Shown here in pieces: positions 24,943-34,776 of a DNA stretch of 64,000 nucleotides (position 1 is the first letter of the stretch; each line of letters opens with the position of its first letter). Source of the DNA: Planctomycetota bacterium (lineage in GTDB: Bacteria; Planctomycetota; Planctomycetia; Gemmatales; Gemmataceae); contig JAKOSN010000121.1 of the NCBI GenBank assembly GCA_029777335.1, forward strand, positions 1 to 64,000, given 5' to 3'. The position numbers and the translations under genes were made by a program. The notes beneath the pieces were generated by a model. That model was given only the letters and a program-made list of their open reading frames with translations. It had not been told where the DNA came from and ran no database searches.

Positions 24943-27642
24943 TCACGACTGCAGCCGTCCCATGCGGCGGAGCAGGAGTTTCAGATCGCTGATCACGTCT
25001 TTCTTGCGTTCCGGGCTGCGCGTCGGCAGCAAGAACGCGGGGTGATAGGTGCACAACACGGGGATGCCCTTGTAGTCATGCAGCCGTCCACGCAGGCGGC
25101 CAATGAATTCTGTTGTGCCCAGCAGGTTCTGCGAGGCACATCCCCCCAGCGCCACCAGGTAGCGCGGGCGGACCAGTTCGAGTTGTCGCTCCAGGAACTC
25201 GCGGCAGTTGGTCACCTCGTTGGTCTGGGGGGTGCGATTGCCCGGGGGACGGCACTTGATCAGATTGCAGATGTAAACCTCTTCGCGACTGATCCCAAGA
25301 GAGTGCATGATGCTGTCCAGCATCTGCCCGGCCGCCCCCACAAAGGGAGTCCCCAGGCGATCCTCGTCCGCACCGGGAGCCTCGCCGATGAAACAGATCT
25401 CGGGATCGAGCGGACCAGTGCCAAAGACCGTCTGAGTGCGCGAACGAACCAGCCACGAACACCGGGTGCATCCGCTCACCTGGGCGGCCAACTCGTCCAG
25501 GGCCTGCTGGCGTTCTTCCAGGGTCATCTCGCTGACGGACTTTTGAAGAGGAGTCCCCACGCTCAGGGTGGGCAACGGGACTTTGGGGGCCGCGGGAGGA
25601 GGGGAGGCCGGCACCGTGGCGCGCGGGGCAGCCCCCGGAGTCAACCGATCAAGGTGGCTGAGCACCGTGGCAAAGTCCTGCGGTCGCTGGGCGGGGTTGT
25701 CTTCCAGGCACGCTTCCAGAAGCTCAGCGAGTCCGCCTGGGATGCTGCGCCAGTGACGCAGCAGCGGTTGCGGAGTCTGAAAGAGGGCGTAGCAACAGGT
25801 GCGGGCAAACCCGTAGATGTCCGAACAGGGACGGACGGGAGTCCCGGGGAGTTTGCCCATTTGCTCCGGAGCGGCGTAGTCGAGCGTCCCAGCGATGCTG
25901 CTCCCCACCAGGGTCGCCGAGGTGGCGCGCAGGGTCTCCACTCCGCTGCGGCGCAGAGCCAGACCAAAGTCGATCAACTTCGCCTGCCAGCGCCCACCTT
26001 CCTGACGCACCAGCAGGTTCGCCGGTTTCACATCGCGATGGAGAATGCCGCGCGCGTGAGCCGCCTGTAACCCCTCAACCATCTGCCGCGCCACCTGGAA
26101 GAGATCGTCCACCGGAAGCGGTTTCTCCCGCGCATGATCCTCCAGGGTCATGCCATCGAAGAAATCCATCACCAGGTAGGGGCGTGCATCTTCGGTGGGG
26201 CTGGCAAAGCCGCAATCCTGCAGGCGGATGATGGAGGGATGATCGATCTGACGCAGCAGCTGCGCCTCGCCAAAGACCTGATCGACGTCGCGTTCGAGAT
26301 CATCGCCGGTGAGGGTTTTCACCACCACCTCGGCGTTCATGTACTTGTGCCGACAGAGAAAGGCCACCCCAAAGCCGCCTGCGCCCAGGATGCGCTGGGG
26401 CTGGAATTTATTCATGGGGAAGGGGGAGAAGCGTGCGGGATCGAGCCGAGCCGCCTCGCGGATCTCCTGCAGGGCGGTGGTCCAGTCACGCCGTTCCAGG
26501 GCAGCGCGGAAGGCATTCATGTGCGCCTCGGCCTGCGCCCTGGGATCGCCGACCATCCCCGCCACCATGGCAAAATCAAGCTGGGCGGCCTGAAAATCGC
26601 CGGCGGCCACTTCCAGCTTGCCGATCGCATGAAGCAGAGCCGGGAGTTGCTGGCGTTTCTCCTCGGGGAGATTGCGATAGCGGCCGACCAACTCCTTCAC
26701 CAGCTGGCGCTCGGTGTCATTGCGAATCGACAAACTATCACGCGGCCGCAACTCGGTGTGCATCAGATCGAGGCGTCGTTGCATCTCGACGACGGCAGTG
26801 TAGATGTCGCGCGTCTGTTCGCTTTGACGTTGTTGCTCAGCCTGGATGTCGAGCACCGTGTCGTGCGTGGCGGTCACTGTCACCTGAACGTCCGCGAGCA
26901 TCCGTTCGAGTTGATGTGCTTGCTCGCGGAAGAGCTGATGCAGCCCGGCAAACGCTTGATCCTGCGCCTGGCGGAGCGAGTCGAGCTGAGCAAACGACAG
27001 TCCGCGAAAGAGCTTTTCATCTTCCTCCACAGAGCGACGGAAGAAGTAGCGGGCGGCGATCACCAGGAGCGAGGAGCCGCGTTGGGGCCGAATGGCGACA
27101 AAGGCGGCCAGGTTGACGTGGCCGGCGGTGCGCAGGTCCTCCGCGACCTGGTCGAGCGCGGCTCCCTCGGCTTCCAGAACACTTTGCGGATCGCCAAAGC
27201 GGGCAAAGGCCCCGGCCTGGCGGGCCAGCGCCTCGGGATCCAGACTGCCACCCGTCAACAGGTCGGCCTTGGCGGCGGCGCGCAGTTCCCGCAAACAATC
27301 ATGGCGAAACTGAGTCTTGCCCGAGATCTCCGCCAGCGAGCAACCGTCGAGGAAGGGACGCACCAGTTCGCGAAACGCGCGGTCCTCGCCGGAACTGAGC
27401 ATCACCTTGCAGCGATCCCAGAGCGAATCTCCGGCCAGGGCGACTTCAAGCGTTTTCCATGCCTGCGCATTGGCACGCAGCAGGGCGTCGTTGAGCCGCT
27501 GACTGTTATCCATGAAGCGCTGCGTGAGGAACGTGGCGACCCCCTCGATGGCGCTCGCTCCGGGGGTGCACCCCAGCGCCGAGCAGGCTCCGCCAATCAT
27601 CTGTTGCAGAGCCAGCGCACACATGTTCTGGGAAATACGCAT
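24943..27642 (-). CDS. Ser/Thr protein kinase fused to family-4 uracil-DNA glycosylase
   Basis: 899 residues in one uninterrupted frame; ATG 27642 follows GGGAGGGGGAG. Residues 1-410 are helical with coiled-coil segments (about 230-330) and no membrane helix. Kinase domain about 415-665: GAGGFGVAFL (420-429), ATP-binding Lys 442, HRDVKPAN (535-542), DFG (558-560), GTLDYAAPEQ. After a Pro/Ala linker (about 670-715) comes a complete family-4 uracil-DNA glycosylase (about 716-899): Fe-S cysteines C725, C728, C797 and C813, motif A GEAPGADEDRLGTPFVG from 753, and YHPAFLL from 866. The glycosylase should excise uracil from DNA; the kinase partner or trigger is unknown. In relatives, family-4 glycosylases are normally separate proteins (known to me, not searched). 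Confidence 0.9.
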   Translation of the reverse strand: MRISQNMCALALQQMIGGACSALGCTPGASAIEGVATFLTQRFMDNSQRLNDALLRANAQAWKTLEVALAGDSLWDRCKVMLSSGEDRAFRELVRPFLDGCSLAEISGKTQFRHDCLRELRAAAKADLLTGGSLDPEALARQAGAFARFGDPQSVLEAEGAALDQVAEDLRTAGHVNLAAFVAIRPQRGSSLLVIAARYFFRRSVEEDEKLFRGLSFAQLDSLRQAQDQAFAGLHQLFREQAHQLERMLADVQVTVTATHDTVLDIQAEQQRQSEQTRDIYTAVVEMQRRLDLMHTELRPRDSLSIRNDTERQLVKELVGRYRNLPEEKRQQLPALLHAIGKLEVAAGDFQAAQLDFAMVAGMVGDPRAQAEAHMNAFRAALERRDWTTALQEIREAARLDPARFSPFPMNKFQPQRILGAGGFGVAFLCRHKYMNAEVVVKTLTGDDLERDVDQVFGEAQLLRQIDHPSIIRLQDCGFASPTEDARPYLVMDFFDGMTLEDHAREKPLPVDDLFQVARQMVEGLQAAHARGILHRDVKPANLLVRQEGGRWQAKLIDFGLALRRSGVETLRATSATLVGSSIAGTLDYAAPEQMGKLPGTPVRPCSDIYGFARTCCYALFQTPQPLLRHWRSIPGGLAELLEACLEDNPAQRPQDFATVLSHLDRLTPGAAPRATVPASPPPAAPKVPLPTLSVGTPLQKSVSEMTLEERQQALDELAAQVSGCTRCSWLVRSRTQTVFGTGPLDPEICFIGEAPGADEDRLGTPFVGAAGQMLDSIMHSLGISREEVYICNLIKCRPPGNRTPQTNEVTNCREFLERQLELVRPRYLVALGGCASQNLLGTTEFIGRLRGRLHDYKGIPVLCTYHPAFLLPTRSPERKKDVISDLKLLLRRMGRLQS

Positions 27643-27811
27643 GATTCTCCCCCTCCCGCGTCTCTCCATTCGCGGACGATCCTGTCCGGCGATCCAGCTT
27701 GATGGAGTTGATATTACCACCAGAATGCGCGGCTGCAATGATGGTAGCGAGAATCGCGGAGTGGGGCTTTTCTGAGCACTGCCGAGAAAGAGAAGTCAGG
27801 ACCAACGAGAC

Positions 27812-27851
27812 AGACGCCAGACACTCCCTTGGTTCCGAGTGGCTGGCGTCT
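27812..27851 (-). terminator. Hairpin terminator after the lipoprotein gene
   Basis: AGACGCCAG-A-CACTC (27812-27826) pairs with GAGTG-G-CTGGCGTCT (27837-27851), a 14-bp stem with one mismatch and a 10-base loop, 25 bases beyond the stop of the lipoprotein gene. There is no T-run. The core matches the terminators at 3982 and 20746. Confidence 0.6.
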
Positions 27852-27875
27852 ATCCTGAGATCGTGGGGAGAGCGG

Positions 27876-28574
27876 TTATTCGCAGAGATAGTCCTGGCTG
27901 GTCGGATGGGCAGTGAAATGCCACGCCAGCTTGCGACTTAACACGCCCAGGAACTCTTCCTTGAATTGCTGCGGAGTGGTGTCCATATCGGCCAGCACAT
28001 AACCGCCCTTGCGCTCGCTGGGGTAGTTCATCACGAACTCGCGCGGCGGCAGTGCGCCCAGGCCGTCGGAATCCTTCAAGCGCACCAGCGTGATCGAGAT
28101 CTCGGCGCGGCCGCGAAACATCTGCATGTTGTTCTTGTCGTACATATCCAGCTGGCGGATCTCGAAGACGATCACGGCATCGGCCTTGAGGGCCTTGCCA
28201 ATCTCCGACGGATCCAGCTGGCGCCACTGCGGATGGCTGTTCTTGAACTCCTCGACCTTGCGCGGATCGATCAGCTTGACCAGTTCCTTGTTGTAATCGC
28301 ACATCTCCTGCAACTGGCGGGCAGTCAGGATGCTGATCTCGCGATCGGCATGCAGGAACTCGGGGCGCGTATCGAGTGCGCCGTAGGTCAGAATGGCGAC
28401 CTTGAGTTCCTTCTCTTTTTCCTTGTCTTTTTCGGTGACCAGCGGTTCGTAGAGCGCGGGCAACTTCGGTTCGGGGCCAAAGAGGAAGGCGGCCATGGTG
28501 AGCGGATTCCCACATCCCGAAACCAGGCTCAGCAGGAACACGAACAGTACGCCGCGCAGCCAGATTGCTCTCAT
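27876..28574 (-). CDS. Predicted lipoprotein, unknown function
   Basis: 232 residues from ATG 28574, preceded by GGAGAAGAGG. The N-terminus MRAIWLRGVLFVFLLSLVSGCGNP is a lipoprotein signal with lipobox LVSGC (Cys 21), so the protein should be lipid-anchored. A charged Lys/Glu stretch (EKDKEKEKELKVAILTYG) follows, then an alpha/beta domain (VAILTYGAL... ADAVIVFEIRQLDMY) resembling the nucleotide-free folds of outer-membrane assembly lipoproteins; no family named. Similar lipoproteins of this length are frequent in planctomycetes. The gene follows the DUF2752 gene by 80 bases and is probably co-transcribed. Confidence 0.75.
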   Translation of the reverse strand: MRAIWLRGVLFVFLLSLVSGCGNPLTMAAFLFGPEPKLPALYEPLVTEKDKEKEKELKVAILTYGALDTRPEFLHADREISILTARQLQEMCDYNKELVKLIDPRKVEEFKNSHPQWRQLDPSEIGKALKADAVIVFEIRQLDMYDKNNMQMFRGRAEISITLVRLKDSDGLGALPPREFVMNYPSERKGGYVLADMDTTPQQFKEEFLGVLSRKLAWHFTAHPTSQDYLCE

Positions 28575-28654
28575 GGCCTCTTCTCCGATTTGGGTCCGCC
28601 GTCCGGGCCTCCGGCGCCGGTGCTCCCTGGCGGCATCGGACCTCAGGCCACGAA

Positions 28655-29161
28655 CTACGGGCTGCTCCATTCGCGAAATGCCAGCACCACCACCCAGCGC
28701 AGCATCATCAGACCCAGGAAAAGCAGGACAACCCAGGTCAGCACACGTTCCAGGGACAAACCAAGGAGGGGCCGTTTGCGGATCACGAAGTGAAGGACGT
28801 AGGGAATCAGCCCCGCACAAACCACGGCCAGCAGAGTGCCCACGGCATTGGCGCGCAGCGAATTCTTGACATCGCCGCGAACCAGGAGGGCAAAGCTGGT
28901 GGTCATGCCACACGAGGGACAGGGGTAGCCTGTTTTCTCGTGAAAGGTGCACGGAGGCAAGCCCAGGGGCGCTTGCTGATGAGTGCCTTGCCGCCGTGGC
29001 GTTCCATCGGCCTCGTACGGATTGAGCAGCCTGGCGATCACAAAGACCCCCCCCAGAGCTGCCACCATCAGTACGAGGACGCCACGAACCCACCGGGGCG
29101 GTTCGGGCACCGGGCGTGGGTCCGGCACCTCGTCGTTCTCTGTCAAAAGAGGGCGCACCAT
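28655..29161 (-). CDS. DUF2752 domain membrane protein
   Basis: 168 residues from ATG 29161 (AAGGTG site); a TTG at 29191 would add ten. The motif C-x(8)-PCPSCGMTTSF at about 70-84 (CTFHEKTGYPCPSCGMT) is the DUF2752 hallmark. Hydrophobic helices: one before it (about 25-45) and two after it (about 98-118 and 125-150). Function unknown; the conserved Cys may bind metal or form disulfides. It precedes the lipoprotein gene in the same orientation and follows dapF by 68 bases, so the three may share a transcript. Confidence 0.85.
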   Translation of the reverse strand: MVRPLLTENDEVPDPRPVPEPPRWVRGVLVLMVAALGGVFVIARLLNPYEADGTPRRQGTHQQAPLGLPPCTFHEKTGYPCPSCGMTTSFALLVRGDVKNSLRANAVGTLLAVVCAGLIPYVLHFVIRKRPLLGLSLERVLTWVVLLFLGLMMLRWVVVLAFREWSSP

Positions 29162-29229
29162 AGCGAGCACCTTGCGCCGATGCAAGACCAAGATGCAATC
29201 TTCTTCCCACTACCTGGCAGCGATCGCAC

Positions 29230-30069
29230 TCAGTCGGTTGGCCAGTCGCCGCTGAAGACCTCGACGGCTGGTCCCGTCATGTAGACATGATTGTCTTTTT
29301 CGGACCATTCCAGGAGGAGTTCGCCTCCCGTGAGATGGGCGGTGATGCGCCGTTGCGTGTTCCCCGTGAGCACCCCCGCGACACAGACTCCGCACGCTCC
29401 CGTCCCGCAGGCCAGCGTTTCACCCGACCCGCGCTCCCAGACGCGCATGGTAATGTCGTCTGGCCGGTTGACGCGAACAAACTCCACATTCACACGGCGT
29501 GGAAAGGCCGGGTGGTTCTCGATCTGCGGGCCAATCCCCAGCACCAGCCCATCGGTAATTTCCTCGACATAAGTAACACAGTGCGGATTGCCCATCGAGA
29601 CTGCGGTCACGGCAAAGGAACGATCGCCCACGGGGAGGGTGACATTGACAGGTGGGTCGCCGGGCAACGTGGTGGGGATGTGCGCGGCGGTCAGGATCGG
29701 TTCGCCCATGTCCACCCGTGCGCTGGTCATCACGCCGCCCTGGATGGTCAACTCCAGGGTGAGGATGCCGCGCCCCGTTTCGATCGTCATCGGGGTCTTG
29801 CGCGCCAGGCCATGATCATAGGCGTACTTGGCGACACAGCGAACGCCGTTGCCGCACATTTCCGCCTCGCTGCCGTCGGCATTGAACATGCGCATCCGCA
29901 CATCGGCACGCTCCGACGGGCAGATGAGAATGAGCCCATCGCTCCCCACGCCAAAGTGCCGATCACTGATCGCCTTGCTCAGAGCAATGGGGTTACGCGG
30001 GGGAGGGTTGGTGATGCAATCGATGTAGATGTAATCGTTGCCCAGCCCCTGCATTTTGGTGAAACGCAT
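29230..30069 (-). CDS. dapF: Diaminopimelate epimerase
   Basis: Converts LL- to meso-diaminopimelate for lysine and peptidoglycan synthesis, cytoplasmic, 279 residues. The two catalytic cysteines are C72 in MCGNGVRC and C221 in ACGTGACG; substrate-binding [13 protein letters not shown] and [15 protein letters not shown] are intact. ATG 30069 follows AAGGTGCCGCG; the frame extends 26 codons upstream into the guaA tail but with no ribosome site. The start is 69 bases downstream of the guaA stop, so co-transcription with guaA is likely. Confidence 0.95.
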   Translation of the reverse strand: MRFTKMQGLGNDYIYIDCITNPPPRNPIALSKAISDRHFGVGSDGLILICPSERADVRMRMFNADGSEAEMCGNGVRCVAKYAYDHGLARKTPMTIETGRGILTLELTIQGGVMTSARVDMGEPILTAAHIPTTLPGDPPVNVTLPVGDRSFAVTAVSMGNPHCVTYVEEITDGLVLGIGPQIENHPAFPRRVNVEFVRVNRPDDITMRVWERGSGETLACGTGACGVCVAGVLTGNTQRRITAHLTGGELLLEWSEKDNHVYMTGPAVEVFSGDWPTD

Positions 30070-30137
30070 CGCGGCACCTTGGGGAAAGGAGCGGCGCAGT
30101 CTGCGTTGCCATTCACAGACCCACGCGCGATTGGTGG

Positions 30138-31712
30138 TTATTCCCACTCGATCGTGGCAGGCGGCTTGCTGCTGATGTCGTACACCACCCGGTTAATCCC
30201 TGCCACCGAGTTGATAATACGCGTGGAGATCTTCGCCAGCAACTCATAAGGAAGATGGGCCCAGTCGGCGGTCATGAAGTCGTCGGTTTGCACCGCCCGA
30301 ATGGCGATCACGCGCTCGTAGGTGCGGCCATCACCCATCACCCCGACCGACTGGACGGGCAGAAGGACCGCGAACGCCTGGCCGGTACGTCGATACCAGC
30401 CACTCTGCTTCAATTCTTCGAGCAAGATGGCATCGGCCTGGCGCAGGATGCGCAACGCATCGGCGGACACGGGACCCAGACAGCGGACGGCCAACCCCGG
30501 GCCGGGGAAGGGGTGACGCCAGACGGTCGCCTCGGGTAACCCCAACTCCAGGCCGAGCACGCGCACCTCGTCCTTGAAGAGATCCTTCAACGGTTCAAGG
30601 AGTTCAAAGCCGAGTTCCTTGGGCAGACCGCCCACATTGTGATGCGTCTTGATGTTCGCGGCGGGCCCGTCGGCAGAGGCTCCGCTTTCGATCACATCGG
30701 GGTAGAGCGTTCCCTGCGCCAGGAAGTGGGCATTGTCGATGTGGCGGGCCTCGTCCTTGAACACATCGATAAACGTGTGCCCGATGATGCGGCGCTTCTC
30801 TTGCGGATCGGCCACGTTGGCCAGCGCCGCGAGGAAGCGCTCCTGGGCGTCGACCACGTGCAAATCGGCGTGAAAGTTGTCGCGGAAGGTACGCCGCACC
30901 GCCTCGGCCTCGCTCTCGCGCAGCAGGCCGTTATCCACAAAGATACAGGCCACCTGGGGCCCGACCGCCTTGATCAGCAAGGCAGCGGTCACGGACGAGT
31001 CGACCCCGCCAGACAGCCCGCAGATCACGCGTTTGTCGCCGATGCGCGTCCGCAGATCGGCAACGGTTTTGTCAATGAACGACTGGATTTTCCACAGCCC
31101 CCGACAACCGCAGATCTCGAAGAGGAAGTTGCGCAGAATGCGGCTGCCATCCGGGGTGTGGCTAACCTCGGGGTGAAACTGCAGGCCGTAGACCGGCTGC
31201 TGGCGATGACGTACTGCCGCCACCGGGCAGGTTTCCGTCGAGGCCAGCGGGATAAATTCGCCATTGATGGTGCGCACCTGGTCGCCATGGCTCATCCACA
31301 CCACGGTTTCGCTGGGAACGCCTTGAAAGAGCCCGTTGGCCTCGTCGATGTGGCAGAACGCCCGGCCGAACTCGCGATGGTTGGCCTGCTGGACCTCGCC
31401 GCCGAGCATCTGACAGGCCAGTTGCATCCCATAGCAGATCCCCAAAGTGGGAATGCCGAGTTGCAGAATGCGCGGGTCGCAGCGTGGGGCATTGGGTTCG
31501 TAGACGCTGGCGGGTCCTCCGGAAAAGATGAGGCCGCGCGGTTTTAACGCGGCGATCCGCTCCGCAGGGAGGTCGTGGCGCACAATCTGGCAAAAGACAT
31601 GCTGCTCACGCACACGGCGGGCAATCAACTGCCCATACTGGGAGCCGAAATCGAGGATGAGAATCCGCTCGCTCTCAGGCGAGAGGGAAACGTCCGCGGT
31701 TGGCGCAATCAT
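30138..31712 (-). CDS. guaA: GMP synthase (glutamine-hydrolysing)
   Basis: Last step of GMP synthesis: amination of XMP using glutamine, cytoplasmic, 524 residues as expected. Class I amidotransferase domain (about 15-200) with nucleophile C93 in GICYGMQL and FHPEVSHT. The ATP-pyrophosphatase domain carries the P-loop SGGVDSSV, and the C-terminal dimerisation domain ends KPPATIEWE, the canonical GuaA tail. ATG 31712 is the first good start. The upstream 623 bases are gene-free. Confidence 0.97.
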   Translation of the reverse strand: MIAPTADVSLSPESERILILDFGSQYGQLIARRVREQHVFCQIVRHDLPAERIAALKPRGLIFSGGPASVYEPNAPRCDPRILQLGIPTLGICYGMQLACQMLGGEVQQANHREFGRAFCHIDEANGLFQGVPSETVVWMSHGDQVRTINGEFIPLASTETCPVAAVRHRQQPVYGLQFHPEVSHTPDGSRILRNFLFEICGCRGLWKIQSFIDKTVADLRTRIGDKRVICGLSGGVDSSVTAALLIKAVGPQVACIFVDNGLLRESEAEAVRRTFRDNFHADLHVVDAQERFLAALANVADPQEKRRIIGHTFIDVFKDEARHIDNAHFLAQGTLYPDVIESGASADGPAANIKTHHNVGGLPKELGFELLEPLKDLFKDEVRVLGLELGLPEATVWRHPFPGPGLAVRCLGPVSADALRILRQADAILLEELKQSGWYRRTGQAFAVLLPVQSVGVMGDGRTYERVIAIRAVQTDDFMTADWAHLPYELLAKISTRIINSVAGINRVVYDISSKPPATIEWE

Positions 31713-32335
31713 GACAGTGATGGATCTCTACTGAGGAGCGATACGGGACTGCAGCGGCGGGGCACCGACTACTTCCTGTCCAGAGACGGCATGGCTCCGC
31801 TTGGCCGCAAAAGGATATCATAGCGATCCCAGAGAAGGTGGCAAAGGGAGGATGACGAGAGGTCGCCGAAAACCGCGCCGGAACAGGGCTCCCAACCGTT
31901 ACAGTCCTCCCGCGCCTCCCCACTGAACACTTTGTTGCGGTGAGGAAGGAATGTGCCTCGGGTTCGCAGCTCTTCTCCTGCCGAGGCGGTTTGGATGGCG
32001 AGGGAGGGAGTAAACATCAGAACACGCGGGGAAAACCCGGGCTCGTGTTGCTGGTTGCGAACATCCTCTTGCATGGGGTGGTTAAAACTGGTTGAATAGG
32101 GAGGTTTGCTGGCCAAGCGTTACCCTGCCCGGAGCATTCCGCCTCTCCCTCTCCTGAACTCCTCGCCACCGGGGCTTCCTGGTGAGGAGGTTGCTGCGCC
32201 CTCGCTCCCAACGGAGTAATCCTCCCGCAGGGACAGATTTTTCGACGCCATGTGAGAAAATGATTTGTGGTTCGTCTGCTTGTAGCAGACTTACTCGTTC
32301 CCCCCTGGTTCGACGATTTCGTCAGGGAGTTTTTG
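31713..32335. other. Divergent gene-free region between guaA and the cyclase-fold gene
   Basis: 623 bases. Frames present on either strand have no protein-like pattern or ribosome site. Both promoters should lie here. I could not find a purine (guanine) riboswitch core or a convincing operator in the guaA leader. Confidence 0.5.
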
Positions 32336-33430
32336 ATGCGTTCTGCCATTCTCCTCGGTGCACTGGTGTGCGTGTGTGTCGCGCTGGGAGGCAGTTCGGC
32401 GCGGGCCGATGAGATCCCGGGCAAGTATCGGCCCACCATTCAAAAGGGGCTCGACTGGCTCGTCAAACAGCAATTCCGCGATGGCCACTGGGAAGCTCAG
32501 GGCGGGCAGTATCCCGTGAGCATGACCGGGCTGGCCGGCATTGCGCTTCTCTCTGAGGGGAGCACGATGCGCGAAGGGAAATATTCCGAGAACATCAAGA
32601 AGGCGGTCGACTGGCTGATGGCGCGGGCCATGCCCAACGGGATGATTGGCAATCCCAACATCCCCGGCGAGGCCGGGCGTTACATGTACGGCCATGGGTT
32701 CGGCACTCTGTTTCTGGCCAGCGTCTATGGCGATGAGCCGGACGGCGAACGGCGTAAGAAGCTGGAAGACATCCTCACCCGGGCCGCCAAGTTTACTCGC
32801 GACGCCCAGACGAACCGTGGCGGCTGGGGCTACGTATCAGCACGTGACGGCGGTAATTTTGACGAGGGCTCGGTGACGGTGACCCAGGTGCAGGCCCTGC
32901 GGGCCGTGCGCAATGCGGGGATCCCGGTTCCGGCCGAGGCGATCAAGGACGCGATCAAGTACCTGGAACAATCCACCAGCGCCCAGGGCGGGGTGGTCTA
33001 CAGTCTGGCTCAGGGTGGGGGGGGCAGTGGACAGCCCGCCCTCACGGCGGCCGCCATTGCCTGTGGCTTCGGTGCCGGCGAGTACAACAATCCGCTGGTC
33101 AAGAAGTGGTTCCAGTTCTGCCAGACGCGGATTCCGCTCCTGGGCGGGGCCCGCTTTGGCCACGATGAATATACCCACTTCTACTATGCCCAGGCCCTCT
33201 ATGCCCTGGGAGACAACGGCTACGACAAGATGTTCCCCGGTTCCAAGGAAGCCGACAAGCTCAGCTGGAAGAAGTATCGCCAGGTCATGTTCGAGGCGAT
33301 GATGAAAAGCCAGGGGAGCGACGGCAGCTGGAATGGCGGGATGTGGGGGATTGGCCCGGTCTATGTGACCTCAATGTACCTGACGATTTTGCAACTGGAT
33401 AATGGTGCCTTGCCAATCTATCAGCGGTAA
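32336..33430 (+). CDS. Secreted squalene-cyclase/prenyltransferase-fold repeat protein
   Basis: 364 residues with ATG 32336 behind AGGGAG. Signal peptide MRSAILLGALVCVCVALGGSSARA. The mature protein consists of alpha-alpha toroid repeats: KGLDWLVKQQFRDGHWEAQ, KKAVDWLMARAMPNGMI, TRAAKFTRDAQTNRGGWGY, DAIKYLEQSTSAQGGVVY, and MKSQGSDGSWNG. Gln-x-x-x-(D/G)-G-x-W repeats are the QW-type of terpene cyclases. The catalytic DxDD of true squalene-hopene cyclases is not seen, so a structural or carbohydrate-like binding role is more likely. Such proteins are common in planctomycete envelopes. A hairpin terminator follows. Confidence 0.8.
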   Translation: MRSAILLGALVCVCVALGGSSARADEIPGKYRPTIQKGLDWLVKQQFRDGHWEAQGGQYPVSMTGLAGIALLSEGSTMREGKYSENIKKAVDWLMARAMPNGMIGNPNIPGEAGRYMYGHGFGTLFLASVYGDEPDGERRKKLEDILTRAAKFTRDAQTNRGGWGYVSARDGGNFDEGSVTVTQVQALRAVRNAGIPVPAEAIKDAIKYLEQSTSAQGGVVYSLAQGGGGSGQPALTAAAIACGFGAGEYNNPLVKKWFQFCQTRIPLLGGARFGHDEYTHFYYAQALYALGDNGYDKMFPGSKEADKLSWKKYRQVMFEAMMKSQGSDGSWNGGMWGIGPVYVTSMYLTILQLDNGALPIYQR

Positions 33431-33454
33431 GTACCCTCCAGAATAACAGACCAT

Positions 33455-33495
33455 GGGAGGTGTCGTACCCGCTGCCGGGTGCGGGAACACCTCCC
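33455..33495 (+). terminator. Hairpin terminator after the cyclase-fold gene
   Basis: GGGAGGTGT (33455-33463) pairs with ACACCTCCC (33487-33495) and an inner CCCGC/GCGGG stem is nested. It is followed by TCTTCC with few T, so moderate strength; it separates the gene from moxR. Confidence 0.55.
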
Positions 33496-33551
33496 TCTTC
33501 CGTTCGGCGCTGGCTTCTGTGTTGTTTCCTCCTCCTTGTTTCGAGAGTAGC

Positions 33552-34664
33552 ATGAGCGAGAACATCAAGGATAAACCGACCCTGGAACTCCCGTCCTCCG
33601 AAAAGCAGAAGCAGCCAGAATCGCTGGCGCAACAGGATCTCGATGCGGTCCGCAAACTGCAAGAGGCGTTCAAGGAAATCAAGCGGCAACTGAGCCGAGT
33701 CATCGTCGGCCAGGACCAGGTGATCGAGGAACTCCTCATCGCCATGTTCAGTCGCGGTCACTGCATGCTCGAAGGTGTGCCCGGACTGGCCAAGACGTTG
33801 ATGATCAGCACCCTGTCGAAGTGTCTGTCACTGTCCTTCAGCCGGATTCAGTTTACCCCAGACCTGATGCCTTCCGACATCACCGGGACGGAAGTGATCG
33901 AGGAGAATCGCGCCACCGGGCAGCGCGAGTTCAAGTTCATTCAGGGCCCGCTGTTCGCCAACGTGATTCTCGCCGACGAAATCAACCGGACCCCACCCAA
34001 GACGCAGGCCGCGCTGCTCGAAGCCATGCAGGAACGACAGGTGACCGTCGGCCGCGTGCGTCATCGCCTCGACGATCCGTTCTTCGTGCTCGCCACCCAG
34101 AACCCGATCGAACAGGAAGGAACCTATCCCCTTCCCGAAGCGCAGCAAGACCGCTTCATGTTCAAGGTCTTTGTGAAGTATCCGAAGTTCGACGAGGAAT
34201 TCGAAATTGCCCGTCGCACCACGGCCCTGATCACCGAGGACATTTCCCCGGTCCTTTCGGGCGACCAGATCCTGGAACTGCAGCGCCTGGTGCGCAAGGT
34301 GCCCGTGACTGATCATGTCATCCGCTACACGCTGGCGCTGGTGCGGCAGACGCGAATCGGCGAGCCCGGAGTGCCGAAGTTCATTCGCGACTGGCTGTCG
34401 TGGGGGGCTGGTCCTCGTGCGGTCCAGAATCTCATCATCGGTGCCAAGGCACGCGCCCTGCTCTATGGTCGCGCCCATGTGCAGACCGACGATGTCCAGG
34501 CGCTGGCCTATCCGGTGCTGCGGCATCGTATCCTCACCAACTTCACCGCTGCGTCGGAAGGGATCACCAGCGATACGGTGGTGAAAAAGTTGCTTGAGGA
34601 AACGCCGACGAAGGAAAGCGATCTGAGCCAGGACGAACGATTCAAGAAGATCTTCGCCTCCTGA
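33552..34664 (+). CDS. MoxR-family AAA+ ATPase
   Basis: 370 residues from ATG 33552; 33 upstream in-frame codons are not coding-like. Walker [10 protein letters not shown], Walker [13 protein letters not shown], sensor [24 protein letters not shown] and arginine-finger region are intact. MoxR ATPases act as chaperones that mature or activate VWA proteins with metal-dependent adhesion sites. The gene heads the run DUF58, BatA-like, VWA, which is the standard MoxR operon layout. ATG is preceded by a weak site (GAGAGTAGC). Confidence 0.93.
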   Translation: MSENIKDKPTLELPSSEKQKQPESLAQQDLDAVRKLQEAFKEIKRQLSRVIVGQDQVIEELLIAMFSRGHCMLEGVPGLAKTLMISTLSKCLSLSFSRIQFTPDLMPSDITGTEVIEENRATGQREFKFIQGPLFANVILADEINRTPPKTQAALLEAMQERQVTVGRVRHRLDDPFFVLATQNPIEQEGTYPLPEAQQDRFMFKVFVKYPKFDEEFEIARRTTALITEDISPVLSGDQILELQRLVRKVPVTDHVIRYTLALVRQTRIGEPGVPKFIRDWLSWGAGPRAVQNLIIGAKARALLYGRAHVQTDDVQALAYPVLRHRILTNFTAASEGITSDTVVKKLLEETPTKESDLSQDERFKKIFAS

Positions 34665-34776
34665 GCGCTCGCGCCGTCCCTGCGTTTCGCCGTCCGCTCA
34701 CCGAGGGCCACTCGCGCCTGAGTGGGCGGACCGCGAAACTCCCCGCATCCCAGCTCCCTGAGAAAAGGCACCTATT

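Noticed and set aside
24128-25045. A 305-codon plus-strand frame overlapping the end of the HEPN-like gene
   Set aside because: Antisense to the DUF2809 remnant and to the end of the kinase-glycosylase gene, no protein-like pattern; start lies inside another gene.
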